Shown piece by piece: positions 42,233-52,205 of a DNA stretch of 64,000 bases (position 1 is the first letter of the stretch; the number at the start of each line of letters is the position of its first letter). The translations under genes were made by a program, and so were the position numbers. The notes under the pieces were generated by a model. That model worked only from the letters and a program-made list of their open reading frames with translations. It did not search any database and had not been told where the DNA came from. Source of the DNA: Rhodopseudomonas sp. P2A-2r. Lineage in GTDB: Bacteria; Pseudomonadota; Alphaproteobacteria; Rhizobiales; Xanthobacteraceae. The stretch lies in NCBI RefSeq assembly GCF_026015985.1, contig NZ_CP110389.1, positions 2,512,001-2,576,000 on the forward strand, in the 5' to 3' direction.

Positions 42233-43806
42233 TCAATTCACCTGCCGTTCGCGTCCCTCCCAATAGGGATCGCGCAGATGCCGCCGCAAGATCTTGCCCG
42301 ACGCGTTGCGCGGTAGGGCGGCGATAAAGTCGATCGACTTCGGGGTCTTGAAGCCGGCGATGCGCTCGCGGGTGAAGCCCATCAGGTCGGTGGCGCTCAA
42401 CGTCTTGCCGGGCTTCAGCACCACTACCGCCTTCACCGCTTCGCCCCAGGTGTCGTCGGGCACGCCGACGACGGCGACCTCCGCGACGTCAGGATGATCG
42501 CAGATCGCGCTCTCCACCTCGGCGGGATAGATGTTCTCGCCGCCGGAGATGATCATGTCCTTGATGCGGTCGTGAATGTAGAGATAGCCGTCTTCGTCCA
42601 TGTAGCCGGCGTCGCCGGTACGCAGCCAGTTGTCGGCGCCGAGCGTGCGCGCGGTGGCGTCGGGCAGGTTCCAGTAGCCGACCATGTTGGAGCCGGAGCG
42701 GGTGGCGATCTCGCCGACCTCGCCGGGCGGCAGCCGCTCGCCATTGGCATCGAGAATCGCGAGCTCGACGCCGGGCAGCGCCTTTCCGGCCGAGCGCATG
42801 CAGGCGCGGCCCTCGACGTGATCCTCCGGTGGCAGCACCACGATGGTGCCGGTGGTCTCGGTCATGCCGTAGAGCTGCACGAAGCCGCAGCCGAACACCG
42901 CGATGCATTCCTTCAGCAGTGCGGCGGGGATCGGCGACGCGCCATAGAGGATGTAGCGCAGCCGCGAGAAGTCGACCTCGCGGGCGCGCGGCTGTCGGAC
43001 GATGAACTGCATGGCGGCGGGCACCATGAACAGTTTGGTGATGCCGAAGCGTTCGAAGACATCCAGCACCCTGGTCGGATCGAACTCGCGCATGATCACG
43101 CCCTTGGCGCCGTAATACAGTCCGAACACGCCCCAGCCGGAGCCGCCGATATGAAACACCGGCATCGCTACCAGCGAGACGTCATCTTCCGTCCATTTGT
43201 TCCAGTCGGGGTTATCGAGATCGGCAATCCGCACCAACGACAGGAAATTGGTGTGCGACAGCATGGCGCCCTTCGGCTTGCCGGTCGTGCCGGAGGTGTA
43301 GAGCTGGATCGCGATATCGTTGGCACCCAGCGCGACCATCGGGTCGCTGTCGCTCTGGGCATCGCGCCAGGCGGCGTAGTCGGGCCACCCGGCGCGCCGC
43401 CTTCCGTGGTCATGACGATGCGGACGTCGGGCAGTTGCGCCCGGATGCCTTGGGTGAGTTCGATGAACTCCGGCCCGACGAACAGGATCGCGGCCTTGCA
43501 GTCCGCGACGATGAAGGCGAACTCGGGCGCGGCGAGGCGCCAGTTCACCGGCACGATCACCACATTGGCCTTGATGGCGCCTAGCCACAATTCGAAATAG
43601 ATGTCGCTGTTCTTGCCGAGATAGGCGATGCGCTCGTGTGGCTTGATGTGGGACGCGGTCAGCGCATTGGCGACGCGGCTGGCATGGGCGTCGAGGCTCT
43701 TGTAGCTGGTGCTGCGTCCCTCGAATTCGAACGCAATGGAATTGCCGCGCTCCTTTGCCTGTGCGCGGATCATGTCGGCGAGCGTCGTCGCGTCCTGAAT
43801 GGACAT
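42233..43806 (-). pseudogene. Acyl-CoA synthetase (AMP-binding enzyme), frame-broken
   Basis: Two frames together give a full ligase of about 524 residues. The first starts at ATG 43806 (AGGGGG upstream): MSIQDATTLADMIRAQAKERGNSIAFEFEGRSTSYKSLDAHASRVANAL to RIVMTTEGGAPG. The second continues WPDYAAWRDAQSDSDPM with the AMP-binding motifs YTSGTTGKPKGAM, YGMTETTG and TGDAGYMDEDGYLYIHDRIKDMIISGGENIYP, ending LPRNASGKILRRHLRD. The break lies near 43388-43390, where one extra base (a G on the coding strand) restores the frame. It activates a fatty or aromatic acid to its CoA ester with ATP. Confidence 0.88.
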
Positions 43807-43922
43807 GGTTTCCCCCTGCAGTTTTTTCGTTGCGGGGAGTGTGATGTCGATAGTGGAGAATGACAAGTTTTGCGCGTGCTGCGCTGCGTCACGTCGCAGT
43901 GGCGGCTTGTACCGGCTAACGC

Positions 43923-43953
43923 AAAGGGCGAACGCGCTGCATTCGCCCTTTTT
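43923..43953 (-). terminator. Terminator-like hairpin after the CHRD gene
   Basis: AAAGGGCGAA and TTCGCCCTTT pair across a 9-nt loop. It lies 20 bp beyond the stop of the CHRD gene on the minus strand, with a short T run on that side and TTTTT on the plus side. Confidence 0.6.
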
Positions 43954-43973
43954 AACCTGGTAAGCGCGAAGTC

Positions 43974-44393
43974 CTACTTCGTCACCTGGCCGCGAATCTC
44001 GCCCGCCGGATTGGCTGCGGTGTGCACGTTGACGTAGTACTTGCCGGCCATCAGGTCGGCCGCCTGTGCGTCGGTCAGCGTGGCGCTGCCTTCGGAGGGG
44101 CTGGTCGCCGGAGCGATCGGCACGGCAACGCCGGCGTTCTTGCCGGACTCGGCGGGGCCGTGGAAATGCGCGGCGGTGGCCGGGCCGGTCAGCCCGGAAT
44201 AGCTCAGCTTCCAGCTCAGCTTCTTGGTGGCGGGATCGTAGTCGATATCCGCGGTGCCCTTGCCGGCGGTGGTGTTGGCCGGCACTTCCGAGGCGCCGTT
44301 CAGCGTGGCCTTCATCTTGTCGGCGAAGGCCGGGCCGGCGACGATGGTTGCGGCGAAGGCGAGGGTGGCGACTACGTTTCTGGTTGTTTTCAT
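43974..44393 (-). CDS. CHRD domain protein, secreted
   Basis: 139 residues from ATG 44393 (GGGAGAG upstream). Sec signal peptide MKTTRNVVATLAFAATIVAGPAFA (cleavage after AFA, about residue 24), then one CHRD domain: MKATLNGASEVPANTTAGKGTADIDYDPATKKLSWKLSYSGLTGPATAAHFHGPAESGKNAGVAVPI and LTDAQAADLMAGKYYVNVHTAANPAGEIRGQV. The HFHGPA and NVHTAANPAGEIRGQ motifs are diagnostic. It acts in the periplasm or outside the cell; its function is not established for bacteria. Confidence 0.92.
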   Translation of the reverse strand: MKTTRNVVATLAFAATIVAGPAFADKMKATLNGASEVPANTTAGKGTADIDYDPATKKLSWKLSYSGLTGPATAAHFHGPAESGKNAGVAVPIAPATSPSEGSATLTDAQAADLMAGKYYVNVHTAANPAGEIRGQVTK

Positions 44394-44543
44394 GGCTTCT
44401 CTCCCGGTGGTCATGTCGTCGATGATGATTGGAAACCTTGTCGTCGGGGATTATTCCCGTCCGGCGGAACACGTTTGAGAATTTCATCTCGGCTTTTGCG
44501 GGAATTTTGCGTCATAGTAATTGCGCTTGCTGGCTTCGTGACG

Positions 44544-45478
44544 ATGGGTGGATGCGTGTTGAAGAAACTTCTCCTGGCTGCGCTCGGCGCGGCCTGTGCC
44601 GGACTGGCCGTGTTCTGGTGGCTGACCGTTCCGTCGGTGATTCCCGCCCAGGCGCTTGCGGCGCATACGCCGGACCTGGGTAACGGCCTGACAATGTTCA
44701 ATGCGGGGGATGTTCCTCATGCCATGCGGTGCCGGCGCAGCCCGACCGCACGCGGCTTGGCGGCGGCCTTCCGATACCATCGCCGTTCGGCACCTTCTAT
44801 GTGCCGAACATCTCGCCCGATCCCGCCGACGGCATCGGCCGTTGGAGCGAGGCCGATTTTGTCACCGCGCTGCTCAAGGGCACGTCGCCGTCGGGCACGC
44901 ACTACTTCCCGGCGTTTCCTTACACGTCCTATCAGCACATGACGGTCAACGACGCCCGCGACCTGTTCGCCTTTGTGAAGACGCTGCCGGCGGTGACCGG
45001 CAAGGCACCTGAGCACAACGTGCCGTTCCCGTTCAACATCCGCCGCAGCCTCGGCGGCTGGAAGTTGCTGTTCATGGACGGCAAGCCGTTCGTGCCGAAT
45101 CCGACGCGGTCGTCGCCGTGGAACCGCGGTGCCTATCTGGTCAACGCCCTGGGCCATTGCGCGGAATGCCACAGCCCGCGCAACCTGCTCGGCGGCATCG
45201 TGGAGAAACAGCGCTTTGCCGGCGGCCCCAACCCCGAAGGCGAGGGCTGGATCCCCAACATCACCCAGAAGGGCCTCGGCGACTGGAGCGAGAAGGATAT
45301 CGCCTATCTGCTGGAGACCGGCCAGACGCCGGACGGCGACACCGTCGGCGGCTCCATGACCCGGGTGATCCGCAATACCTCGCAACTGTCGGCCGATGAC
45401 CGCGCGGCAATGGCCACCTATCTGAAGTCGCTGCCGGCGGTGGACGGCCCAAAACGGCCGCCGAAGAAGCAGGGGTAG
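44544..45478 (+). pseudogene. Diheme cytochrome c (alcohol/aldehyde dehydrogenase subunit-like), frame-broken
   Basis: The first frame gives an N-terminal anchor (LKKLLLAALGAACAGLAVFWWLTVPSVIPAQALAAHTPDLGNGLTMFNAG); starts at ATG 44544, GTG 44556 or TTG 44559 are possible. Within a five-G run at 44705-44709 the frame is lost. Adding one G gives GGCSSCHAVPAQPDRTRLGGGLPIPSPFGTFYVPNISPDP, restoring the first heme site CSSCH. The second site is CAECH in LGHCAECHSPRNLLGG. The intact protein would have about 311 residues and carry electrons in the periplasm. As written, the protein would lack heme 1. Confidence 0.86.
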
Positions 45479-45505
45479 TGCTCGGTATCAGCCGCAAACG
45501 CGGTT

Positions 45506-45605
45506 GTCGTCCTCCGCGCAAGCGGAGGACCCAGTACACACATGCTTCCCGGTTCAATCACTGCCGCCAGTGTCTACTGGGCCACCCGCTTTCGCGGGTG
45601 GCGGC
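45506..45605. repeat. Dispersed palindromic repeat, family A, copy 3
   Basis: GTCGTC start, hairpin CCTCCGCgcaaGCGGAGG, inverted pair GACCCAGTA.../...TACTGGGCC, and terminal hairpin CACCCGCtttcGCGGGTG. Same plan as 4071-4168 and 6993-7110, with the last stem shorter. Confidence 0.8.
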
Positions 45606-45739
45606 ATCCGAAAACGCGGTGACAGCGGAGGGCGGGCCGCTGCATGGACTTCGGCCAAGCCATGCCGCAGCGGTGGTTTTCCCGACCATCCGCATGTGAT
45701 TTGTAGAAGATCATTCTCCTCGCGCGATTCCCGTCACCC

Positions 45740-46720
45740 ATGAACATCATCAAGGCCGTGTCGCTGAAGATCGCCAGCACGGTGGCGTTTGCGCTGATGG
45801 GCGCCCAGGCGCGCTATCTCGGCAGCTCGCTTCCGGTCGGCGAGATCGTGTTCTGCCGCGGGCTGTTCGCACTGATCCCCATCGTGGTCTTCTTCGGCGC
45901 GCGCGGGCAGCTGCGCGGCGCGCTGCGCACCGACCGGCTGTCGGCGCACATGGTGCGCGGGATTTTTAGCGTGGTGGGCACGTTCTGCACATTTGGCGCA
46001 CTGGCCCGGCTGCCCATCGCCGACGTCACCGCCATCGCCTTCATCGCACCGCTGATCACCGTGGTGTTCGCCGCCGTCATCCTCAAGGAACACGTCCACG
46101 CCTATCGCTGGTCGGCGGTGGGCATCGGCTTCTGCGGCGTGATCCTGATGCTGTCGCCATATTTCGGCAACCATGCGGCGCTGACCACCTCGATGATCGC
46201 AGGCCTCGCTTTCGCGCTGACCAATGCGGTGTCCTCGGGCGGCGCCACCATCCAGATCCGCCGGCTGACCGCCACCGAGACCTCGTCGGCGATCGTGATC
46301 TTCATGACCCTGACGGTGATGGCGGTGTCGCTGCTGACGGCGCCGTTCGGCTGGCGCCTGCCGGCCAACGGCGCGGAGTGGGCATTGCTGGTCGGCATCG
46401 GCATCGCCGGCGGCCTCGGCCAGATGCTGTTCACCGACAGTTATCGCTACGCCCCGGCCTCGTTCCTGGCGCCGTTCGACTACAGCGCGATGCTGTGGGC
46501 CTTCATGCTCGGCTACTGGATCTTCGGCGAGGTGCCGACGCTTTCGGTGGTCGGCGGCGCCGTCATCGTCGCGGGGGCCGGCATCTTCGTCATCCTGCGC
46601 GAACGCCAGCTCGGCTTGAAGCGGCTTAGGGACACGCCGATGTCGCCGATTTCCACCATGGCCGACGACGAGGCCGATCCCGACGCGCCGGTGGTGAAGG
46701 TGCTGGCAAAGGTTGGGTGA
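45740..46720 (+). CDS. DMT superfamily transporter (EamA family exporter)
   Basis: 326 residues with ten hydrophobic helices in two EamA repeats: FALMGAQARYLGSSLPVGEIVFCRGLFALIPIVVFF (first) and AGLAFALTNAVSSGGATIQIRRLTATETSSAIVIFM (second), with APLITVVFAAVILKEHVHAYRWSAVGIGFCGVILML and APFDYSAMLWAFMLGYWIFGEVPTLSVVGGAVIV at the repeat ends. The family exports amino acids, nucleotides and other small metabolites. The ATG at 45740 has no strong ribosome site. Single gene. Confidence 0.92.
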   Translation: MNIIKAVSLKIASTVAFALMGAQARYLGSSLPVGEIVFCRGLFALIPIVVFFGARGQLRGALRTDRLSAHMVRGIFSVVGTFCTFGALARLPIADVTAIAFIAPLITVVFAAVILKEHVHAYRWSAVGIGFCGVILMLSPYFGNHAALTTSMIAGLAFALTNAVSSGGATIQIRRLTATETSSAIVIFMTLTVMAVSLLTAPFGWRLPANGAEWALLVGIGIAGGLGQMLFTDSYRYAPASFLAPFDYSAMLWAFMLGYWIFGEVPTLSVVGGAVIVAGAGIFVILRERQLGLKRLRDTPMSPISTMADDEADPDAPVVKVLAKVG

Positions 46721-46735
46721 GGTGGCTACGCGCTG

Positions 46736-46881
46736 TCGTGTCCCGGACGCGGTGCAGTGAGCGATGCGAAGCATCGCTTGCTGCTCCGCAGATCCGGGAT
46801 CCCGCTTTCGAACAGGCAGCGAGCTGGGCGGATCAGCAGCGCACCACGCCGCAAAGCGGCGCGTTGCGCAGCATCCGGGGA
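46736..46881. repeat. Dispersed palindromic repeat, family D, degenerate copy
   Basis: TCGTGTCCCGGACGCGGTGC... CTCCGCAGATCCGGGATCCC, then a spacer and an imperfect inverted arm ending GCGCAGCATCCGGGGAAC. It lacks the GATCCGGGGCCC centre used by the IS110 element. Confidence 0.7.
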
Positions 46882-46900
46882 ACGCTGAACTCCAGTTCGT

Positions 46901-47137
46901 TCAGAACGCCTTGAAGGTGATGATGGTGTGAGTGTCCTGGATGCCCGGGATGACCTGGACCTTCTCGTTGACGAAGTGGCCGATGTCGGTGGCGTTGTCG
47001 ACGTAGAACTTCACCAGCAGGTCGTAATCGCCGGCAGTGGAATAGATCTCGGAGGCGATCTCGGCTTCCGCCAGCGCATTGGCGACCGCGTAGGACTGGC
47101 CAAGCTTGCACTTGAACTGGACAAAGAAGGGAACCAT
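46901..47137 (-). CDS. Stand-alone Lrp/AsnC ligand-binding (RAM) domain protein
   Basis: 78 residues, MVPFFVQFKCKLGQSYAVANALAEAEIASEIYSTAGDYDLLVKFYVDNATDIGHFVNEKVQVIPGIQDTHTIITFKAF, a single betaalphabetabetaalphabeta RAM domain with the GDYDLLVK and PGIQDTHT motifs. It lacks the helix-turn-helix of full Lrp regulators. GGAG lies upstream of ATG 47137; the frame stays open to 47239 but without family similarity. Such proteins bind amino acids or modulate other regulators. Confidence 0.9.
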   Translation of the reverse strand: MVPFFVQFKCKLGQSYAVANALAEAEIASEIYSTAGDYDLLVKFYVDNATDIGHFVNEKVQVIPGIQDTHTIITFKAF

Positions 47138-47292
47138 CGCATTTCTCCGAGAAAGGCCAAATTCGGGCGCCATCAAGCCAAAAACCATGGGTCGTGGCAA
47201 GCTGGGCCGCGGGGCGGGCCCGCTTGCTGGCCATAGCACGCCGCGCTAGGACTGCACACCGCCGCCGTCAGCGGATTTTGCGAAGAGCCCGT

Positions 47293-48093
47293 ATGTCCAT
47301 TCCCATCGCCCTCACCATTGCCGGCTCCGATTCGTCAGGCGGCGCCGGAATCCAGGCCGACCTCAAGACATTCGCGGCATCGGGCGTCTTTGGCGCTTCG
47401 GTGATCACCGCGCTGACGGCGCAGAACACAAAAGGCGTCACCGCGATCCATCCGGTGCCGGCGGTCTTCGTCACTGCGCAGATCGACGCGGTGTTCGACG
47501 ACCTCGACGTCCGTGCCGTCAAGATCGGCATGGTGGCGCAGCGCGATGTGATCGAGGCCATCGCCGCGGGGCTGGCGCGCTGGTCGCCGGCGCATGTGGT
47601 GCTCGATCCCGTGATGGTCGCGACCTCCGGCGACCGGCTGCTGGTGGCCGAGGCCATCGCCGCATTGCGCACGGACCTCATTCCCCGCGCCACCATCATC
47701 ACGCCGAACCTGCCGGAAGCCGCGGCGCTGCTCGACGAGCCCATCGCCGAGAGCGAAAGCGCCATCGCCGATCAGGGCCGGCGCCTGCTGGCGCTGGGCT
47801 GCGCCCATGTGCTGATCAAGGGCGGTCACGGGCACGGCGCCGAGAGCACCGACTATCTGATCGGCGCCGACCGCGTCGTCGCGTTGCCCGCGCCGCGCGT
47901 CGCTACAAAAAACACCCACGGCACCGGATGCACGCTGTCGTCAGCCATCGCTGCGCGCCTGGCCAAGGGCGACGATCTGGAAACCGCGGTGCGTTCTGCG
48001 AAGAGCTACATCAGCGCCGCCATCGCCGCCGCGGACCGGCTCGACGTCGGCCACGGCCACGGCCCGGTGCATCATTTTCACGCGTATTATTGA
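47293..48093 (+). CDS. thiD: Bifunctional hydroxymethylpyrimidine kinase/phosphomethylpyrimidine kinase
   Basis: 266 residues, standard length. [42 protein letters not shown] is the ThiD signature, with [29 protein letters not shown] and the anion-hole [21 protein letters not shown] near the C-terminus. It phosphorylates HMP twice to HMP-PP in thiamine synthesis. The frame extends upstream to 47194, but the protein family begins at ATG 47293. No other thiamine genes are near. Confidence 0.95.
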   Translation: MSIPIALTIAGSDSSGGAGIQADLKTFAASGVFGASVITALTAQNTKGVTAIHPVPAVFVTAQIDAVFDDLDVRAVKIGMVAQRDVIEAIAAGLARWSPAHVVLDPVMVATSGDRLLVAEAIAALRTDLIPRATIITPNLPEAAALLDEPIAESESAIADQGRRLLALGCAHVLIKGGHGHGAESTDYLIGADRVVALPAPRVATKNTHGTGCTLSSAIAARLAKGDDLETAVRSAKSYISAAIAAADRLDVGHGHGPVHHFHAYY

Positions 48094-48235
48094 AGCCATC
48101 CGTTCCAGTCGCTCCGAGCCCGAGGGAACCGTGGCGGCCATTTGAACCTCCCGCCCCCTTTCGCGTACCAATCCACTGGCTTTCCATCTTGCGAACTGTC
48201 GCGATCCACGATCGGCGACCTGATTGAGCACGTCT

Positions 48236-49342
48236 ATGTCTCAGCAGCAGATTTCGGCTCTGGTTGACGATATCTTCGATGCCGGTCTCGATCCGGCGCG
48301 TTGGGATGACGTCGTCGTCGGCATCAACAGATATGTCGGCGGGAAGGCCTGCGGGCTATTCTCCAAGAATCCGATCAACAAGTGCGGAACGACGCATTAC
48401 TTCTGCGGTGCTGACCCGCACTACATCCGGCTGTACGCTGAAACCTACTGCAAGTTCGATCCGCTCGGGACCCTGCCACGGTTCGGACAGGTCGTCAGCA
48501 TTCCTGACCTTGTCGACTATGGTGAATACCGCGCGGGGAGATTCTACCAGGAATGGCTGTCTCCGCAGGGCTGCGTCGATGCCGCAAATGTCGTGCTGGA
48601 GAACTCCAACTCCGATTTCCCCGTCCTGCTGACCGTCTTGTCTGGCCGGCACATGGTCGATCGAGATATGCGTCGGCGTATCGCCGAGATTGTTCCGCAT
48701 CTCCATCGTGCGCTGCGCATCAACAGAACGATCGATGCCAGGCAATCGGAAGCGGGCACGTTCGCCGGCGCGTTGAATGGCCTCACTGCCGGCGTCTTCC
48801 TCGTCGACGCACATTGTGGCCTCGTTCACGCCAACAGCGCCGGTCACGATCTCTTGCGTTCCGGCGATTTGCTGAGCTCGGTCGGTGGACGTCTTGCCCT
48901 TCGCGATCCCCGGCAGAATCAGGCGCTGCGCAAACGTATCTCCGACGATATGCCGGTCCAGGTCGACGAGCCCGTCGTGCCGCTGAGCGCGGATGGCGGT
49001 GAACATTATGTGCTGCACATTCTTCCGGTCCAATCCGTCGTGCGGATGCGCTCGGGTCTCCCCGGCAAGGCCGTCGCCGCATTGTTCGTGCGACGGGCCG
49101 AACTCGACAGCGAGTCGTGCGCGGGACTGGTGGCGCGCAGCTTTCAAATGACGCCGGCGGAATCGCGCGTGCTGCTTGCCATCGTTCAATCCGGTGGCGT
49201 GCCGGATACCGCGAAAATGCTGGGCATCGCCGAAACGACGGTCAAAACCCATCTGAATCGCATCTTTGCCAAGACAGGCGTCAGCCGTCAGACCGATCTC
49301 ATCAGGCTGACGGCGGGATATGCGAGTCCGCTCGCGTCCTGA
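48236..49342 (+). CDS. LuxR-type transcriptional regulator (paralogue 1)
   Basis: 368 residues from ATG 48236 (TTG 48224 is an alternative). The C-terminal LuxR helix-turn-helix is clear: FQMTPAESRVLLAIVQSGGVPDTAKMLGIAETTVKTHLNRIFAKTGVSRQTDLIRLTAGYASPL. The N-terminal 300 residues form a sensor region with a PAS-like segment (AGALNGLTAGVFLVDAHCGLVHANSAGHDLLRSGDLL). It is not an acyl-homoserine-lactone domain by pattern. The gene at 50776-51966 is a clear paralogue in both regions. The signal and targets are unknown. Confidence 0.9.
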   Translation: MSQQQISALVDDIFDAGLDPARWDDVVVGINRYVGGKACGLFSKNPINKCGTTHYFCGADPHYIRLYAETYCKFDPLGTLPRFGQVVSIPDLVDYGEYRAGRFYQEWLSPQGCVDAANVVLENSNSDFPVLLTVLSGRHMVDRDMRRRIAEIVPHLHRALRINRTIDARQSEAGTFAGALNGLTAGVFLVDAHCGLVHANSAGHDLLRSGDLLSSVGGRLALRDPRQNQALRKRISDDMPVQVDEPVVPLSADGGEHYVLHILPVQSVVRMRSGLPGKAVAALFVRRAELDSESCAGLVARSFQMTPAESRVLLAIVQSGGVPDTAKMLGIAETTVKTHLNRIFAKTGVSRQTDLIRLTAGYASPLAS

Positions 49343-49639
49343 CGATGCATCCCCCGCGCCGCCGTGCGCATGCACGGACCGGCTGACGGTCTGCTGATCT
49401 CGGCCTTCGTCACTTCGATGCGTCACCGCGAAGACAGCGCGGTGTGTGTTGCGCCCATCGCGCCAACCCGCACGACGAAAATTCCTCCGACATCCATCGA
49501 TCGCAGGACGCGGCGCTATTCGCCGACGCCTAGGGTCGCGTCACGCTGCCCTTGAGACAGGCCGACTGCACGGCCGTCTGCCTGCACCGGAGATCGATGG
49601 GCAGCGTGAAACAGCAACTCCATCGGAGAGGATCGCGCG

Positions 49640-50371
49640 TTGTCTCATCTCGACTCACTTCTGCTCCTGAGCGCCGCCGCGTTTGCCGGGGCGCTGGTCT
49701 CCGGGCTGGCCGGCTTTGCGTTCTCGGCTGTCGCCGGCGCGATCCTGCTTCACGTGCTGCCGCCTTCCGAGGCCGTCCCGCTGATGATGGCCTCGAGCAT
49801 CGCGGTGCAGGGCGGCAACCTCTGGGCCTTGCGCAAAAATATTCAATGGAGGGAAAGCGCCGTCCTCATCGGCGGCGGATTGCTCGGCATCCCGCTATCG
49901 GTCTACTTGCTGCACAACGTCGACACGATGTTGTTTCGGACGGGGTTTGGAATAACGGTCGTTCTGTATTCGGCCTATATGCTGTTTCGCCCCTCCTTGG
50001 TGTCAAGCCACGCCATGGCCAGCAGCGGCCGGAATGCGCTGATCGGATTTGGCGGTGGGCTGATGGGCGGCCTGACCGCGATGCCCGGCGCTCTCCCGAC
50101 CATATGGTGCGATCTCCACGGACTGCCAAAGGCACAGCAGCGCGGCGTCGTTCAGCCGTTCATCGCGGCGATGCAGCTGTTCGCGCTGACGCTGATGCTG
50201 TCACAGCGGACCCTGTCGTCCACCGTCCTGATCAATCTCGCCATCAGCCTGCCGGCACTCCTGGCCGGAACGGCGCTCGGCATCTTCATGTTCAGGGCAG
50301 TCAACGAAGCGCTTTTCAGGCGCATCATCCTCGTCATTTTGTTCCTGTCCGGGCTTGGCCTCATTGTCTGA
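49640..50371 (+). CDS. Sulfite exporter TauE/SafE family permease (second of two in the window)
   Basis: 243 residues, starting at TTG 49640 with GGAGAGGA upstream. Seven to eight hydrophobic helices with the repeat hallmarks LVSGLAGFAFSAVAGAILLHVLPPSEAVPLMMASSIAVQ and GFGGGLMGGLTAMPGALPTIWCDLHGLPKAQQRGVVQPFIA. It is distinct from the gene at 11095-11898. It stands between two paralogous LuxR-type regulators, one of which may control it. The transported anion is unknown. Confidence 0.88.
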   Translation: MSHLDSLLLLSAAAFAGALVSGLAGFAFSAVAGAILLHVLPPSEAVPLMMASSIAVQGGNLWALRKNIQWRESAVLIGGGLLGIPLSVYLLHNVDTMLFRTGFGITVVLYSAYMLFRPSLVSSHAMASSGRNALIGFGGGLMGGLTAMPGALPTIWCDLHGLPKAQQRGVVQPFIAAMQLFALTLMLSQRTLSSTVLINLAISLPALLAGTALGIFMFRAVNEALFRRIILVILFLSGLGLIV

Positions 50372-50458
50372 TCGAACCTGCCCGGTTCACGATGATAGCG
50401 GCCATCGAATCCGGCTCGGTGCATCAATGCCGGCCTGCGTGGCCTGGGCCGCCGCACC

Positions 50459-50593
50459 TCAATCCCCGGTGGGCATCGCGACAGCCGTAGTCGATGTGTC
50501 CTGATGTCTGATCCTGTCGAGCCGATGCAAGGCGATCGCGTGGACGATGGCAAAGCAAAGAACGACGGCGGCAAAGGTTAAATTTCTCATCAT
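50459..50593 (-). CDS. Possible small membrane or secreted protein
   Basis: A 44-residue frame: MMRNLTFAAVVLCFAIVHAI then HRLDRIRHQDTSTTAVAMPTGD. One N-terminal hydrophobic stretch could be a signal anchor. There is no good Shine-Dalgarno and no known family. It lies in the otherwise empty 400-bp gap between the TauE/SafE gene and the second LuxR-type gene (50372-50775). Treat as a candidate only. Confidence 0.3.
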   Translation of the reverse strand: MMRNLTFAAVVLCFAIVHAIALHRLDRIRHQDTSTTAVAMPTGD

Positions 50594-50775
50594 GATGTCA
50601 CGTGCTCTTGGTCGGTTTGCGGATCGTCCGGCGCGGAGGTGATCTGTGATCGCTGTCGGCCTGGACCCATTGCGACGCCGACAGCACGCCGATCGGCGGC
50701 GTTCGACGCGTTGCCATTCTGCAGCGTGGCGCGGCATGCGCGTCCTCCGATCGGGGGACGTCTGTTTGGAGTGAA

Positions 50776-51966
50776 CTATGTGGGCTGGACGCTGATCGGA
50801 CTCGCGTATCCCGCAACGAGCTTGACCAGATCCGCCTGGCGAGTGGCGCCGGTTTTCTCGAACAGATGACCGAGATGCGTCTTGATCGTTGTTTCGGCGA
50901 CGCCAAGGGCCGCGGCAACCTCTGGAACGCCGCCAATCTCGACGATCGCATAGAGCACGCGCAGCTCTGCCGCCGTCAGCCTGAAAGCACGACCGATCAC
51001 GCCCGGCGGGGATGGCAGAGGCAGGGTAACCCTACGAACGAACACGGCTGCGATCGCGGGACGGCTGACGTCGTGCCTTCCGCGCGACGCCAGCGGCAGG
51101 ATATGCGCGACATAGCGTTCTCCGCATTCGCCGGTCAGCGGCAGCGCCAGATCGTCGCTAAGTGACGCTCCGCCAATATTGGCTGCGGCGATGACATTGC
51201 GCAGCGCCTGGGCCGACTGCGGCTCGGAGGCAACAAGCTTTCCACCAGCCATTCTCATGGGCGATCTCGCAGTCAGCATGAATTTTCCAGCGCGATTGGC
51301 GTGCAGGATCCGTCCGGTCTCATCCACGATGTACAGGCCGGACGTCAGCCCATCGAAGGTATCGGCGAAGGTCGCCGCCTTTGCGTCCTTGGCATCGACG
51401 ATTCGGCGTATCAGGATCGCGCGGCGTATGTGAGGGGCGAGGAGGGTCATCCGCCTCCGCACCGCCTCGTCCACTAGGCCGTCACGTTCGTGCCGGAATA
51501 CGCCGAAGACAGTGATCGTCGAAGCGGATTTTTCCAGAACGACACCGACGAAGTCGACGAGCGATTGCGGCCGGATCCATTCGCGATAGAAACGCGTTTC
51601 CGCAAATTCCTCGTAGGACATCAGGTCGCTGGTTGCGACGGGCTGCTCATATTCGGCAGACAGATGCGGCATGGTCAGCGGATCAAGCCCCGAAAACTTG
51701 TCGAAGTAGAGTTTCTGATAGTACGGGTCGATTCCGAAGTTGTGATATACATTTCCTGCGATGGCCGCCGTATCCCTGGCGAACAGCGAGGCGCCGACAC
51801 CGCCCACGAAGATTGCCGATCGTTCCAGTGCCGTGGGCCACAATGCGTCGTCAAGCGCAGCATCGTAGATGTCCCCGATCAGGCTGGTCAGCAACTGTTG
51901 GTCATAGGCACGTTCCGCGGCGACAGATTTCGTGTCGGGCCGTAGCCGATTGGAAACTGACCTCAT
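50776..51966 (-). CDS. LuxR-type transcriptional regulator (paralogue 2)
   Basis: 396 residues. LTSLIGDIYDAALDDALWPTAL, FYREWIRPQSLVDFVGVVLEKS, RRRMTLLAPHIRRAILIRRIVDAKDAKAATFADTFDGLTSGLYIVDETGRILHANRAGKFML and the C-terminal FRLTAAELRVLYAIVEIGGVPEVAAALGVAETTIKTHLGHLFEKTGATRQADLVKLVAGYASPI align along the whole length with the regulator at 48236-49342. The extra N-terminal 20 residues are not shared. Both belong to a family often annotated as helix-turn-helix transcriptional regulator with a sensor N-terminus of unknown ligand. Confidence 0.9.
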   Translation of the reverse strand: MRSVSNRLRPDTKSVAAERAYDQQLLTSLIGDIYDAALDDALWPTALERSAIFVGGVGASLFARDTAAIAGNVYHNFGIDPYYQKLYFDKFSGLDPLTMPHLSAEYEQPVATSDLMSYEEFAETRFYREWIRPQSLVDFVGVVLEKSASTITVFGVFRHERDGLVDEAVRRRMTLLAPHIRRAILIRRIVDAKDAKAATFADTFDGLTSGLYIVDETGRILHANRAGKFMLTARSPMRMAGGKLVASEPQSAQALRNVIAAANIGGASLSDDLALPLTGECGERYVAHILPLASRGRHDVSRPAIAAVFVRRVTLPLPSPPGVIGRAFRLTAAELRVLYAIVEIGGVPEVAAALGVAETTIKTHLGHLFEKTGATRQADLVKLVAGYASPISVQPT

Positions 51967-52205
51967 TCCTAAGCTCCCGTTCTATCCGTCGTTCGGACCC
52001 GAATGACGAAGCCGCCGCGTATAGCGACATCGTGCGGCGTGCCCGCCGGCGGTCCTGTTGGGGTGCACGTCTAGCGGGACGCCAACGACAAATCTTGGCG
52101 CTCAGCGCGCGACCCTGGGCATCGCGGAACAACGCCGTGTTCACTGCAGCTATCGGATATGGACTGACGCGCATTGACGACGGAGCGTCGAGATCCGGTC
52201 GTGTG

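Noticed and set aside
48236..49342. Quorum-sensing LuxR with acyl-homoserine-lactone domain
   Set aside because: The N-terminal part is too long and lacks the autoinducer-domain pattern; no luxI-type synthase is present.
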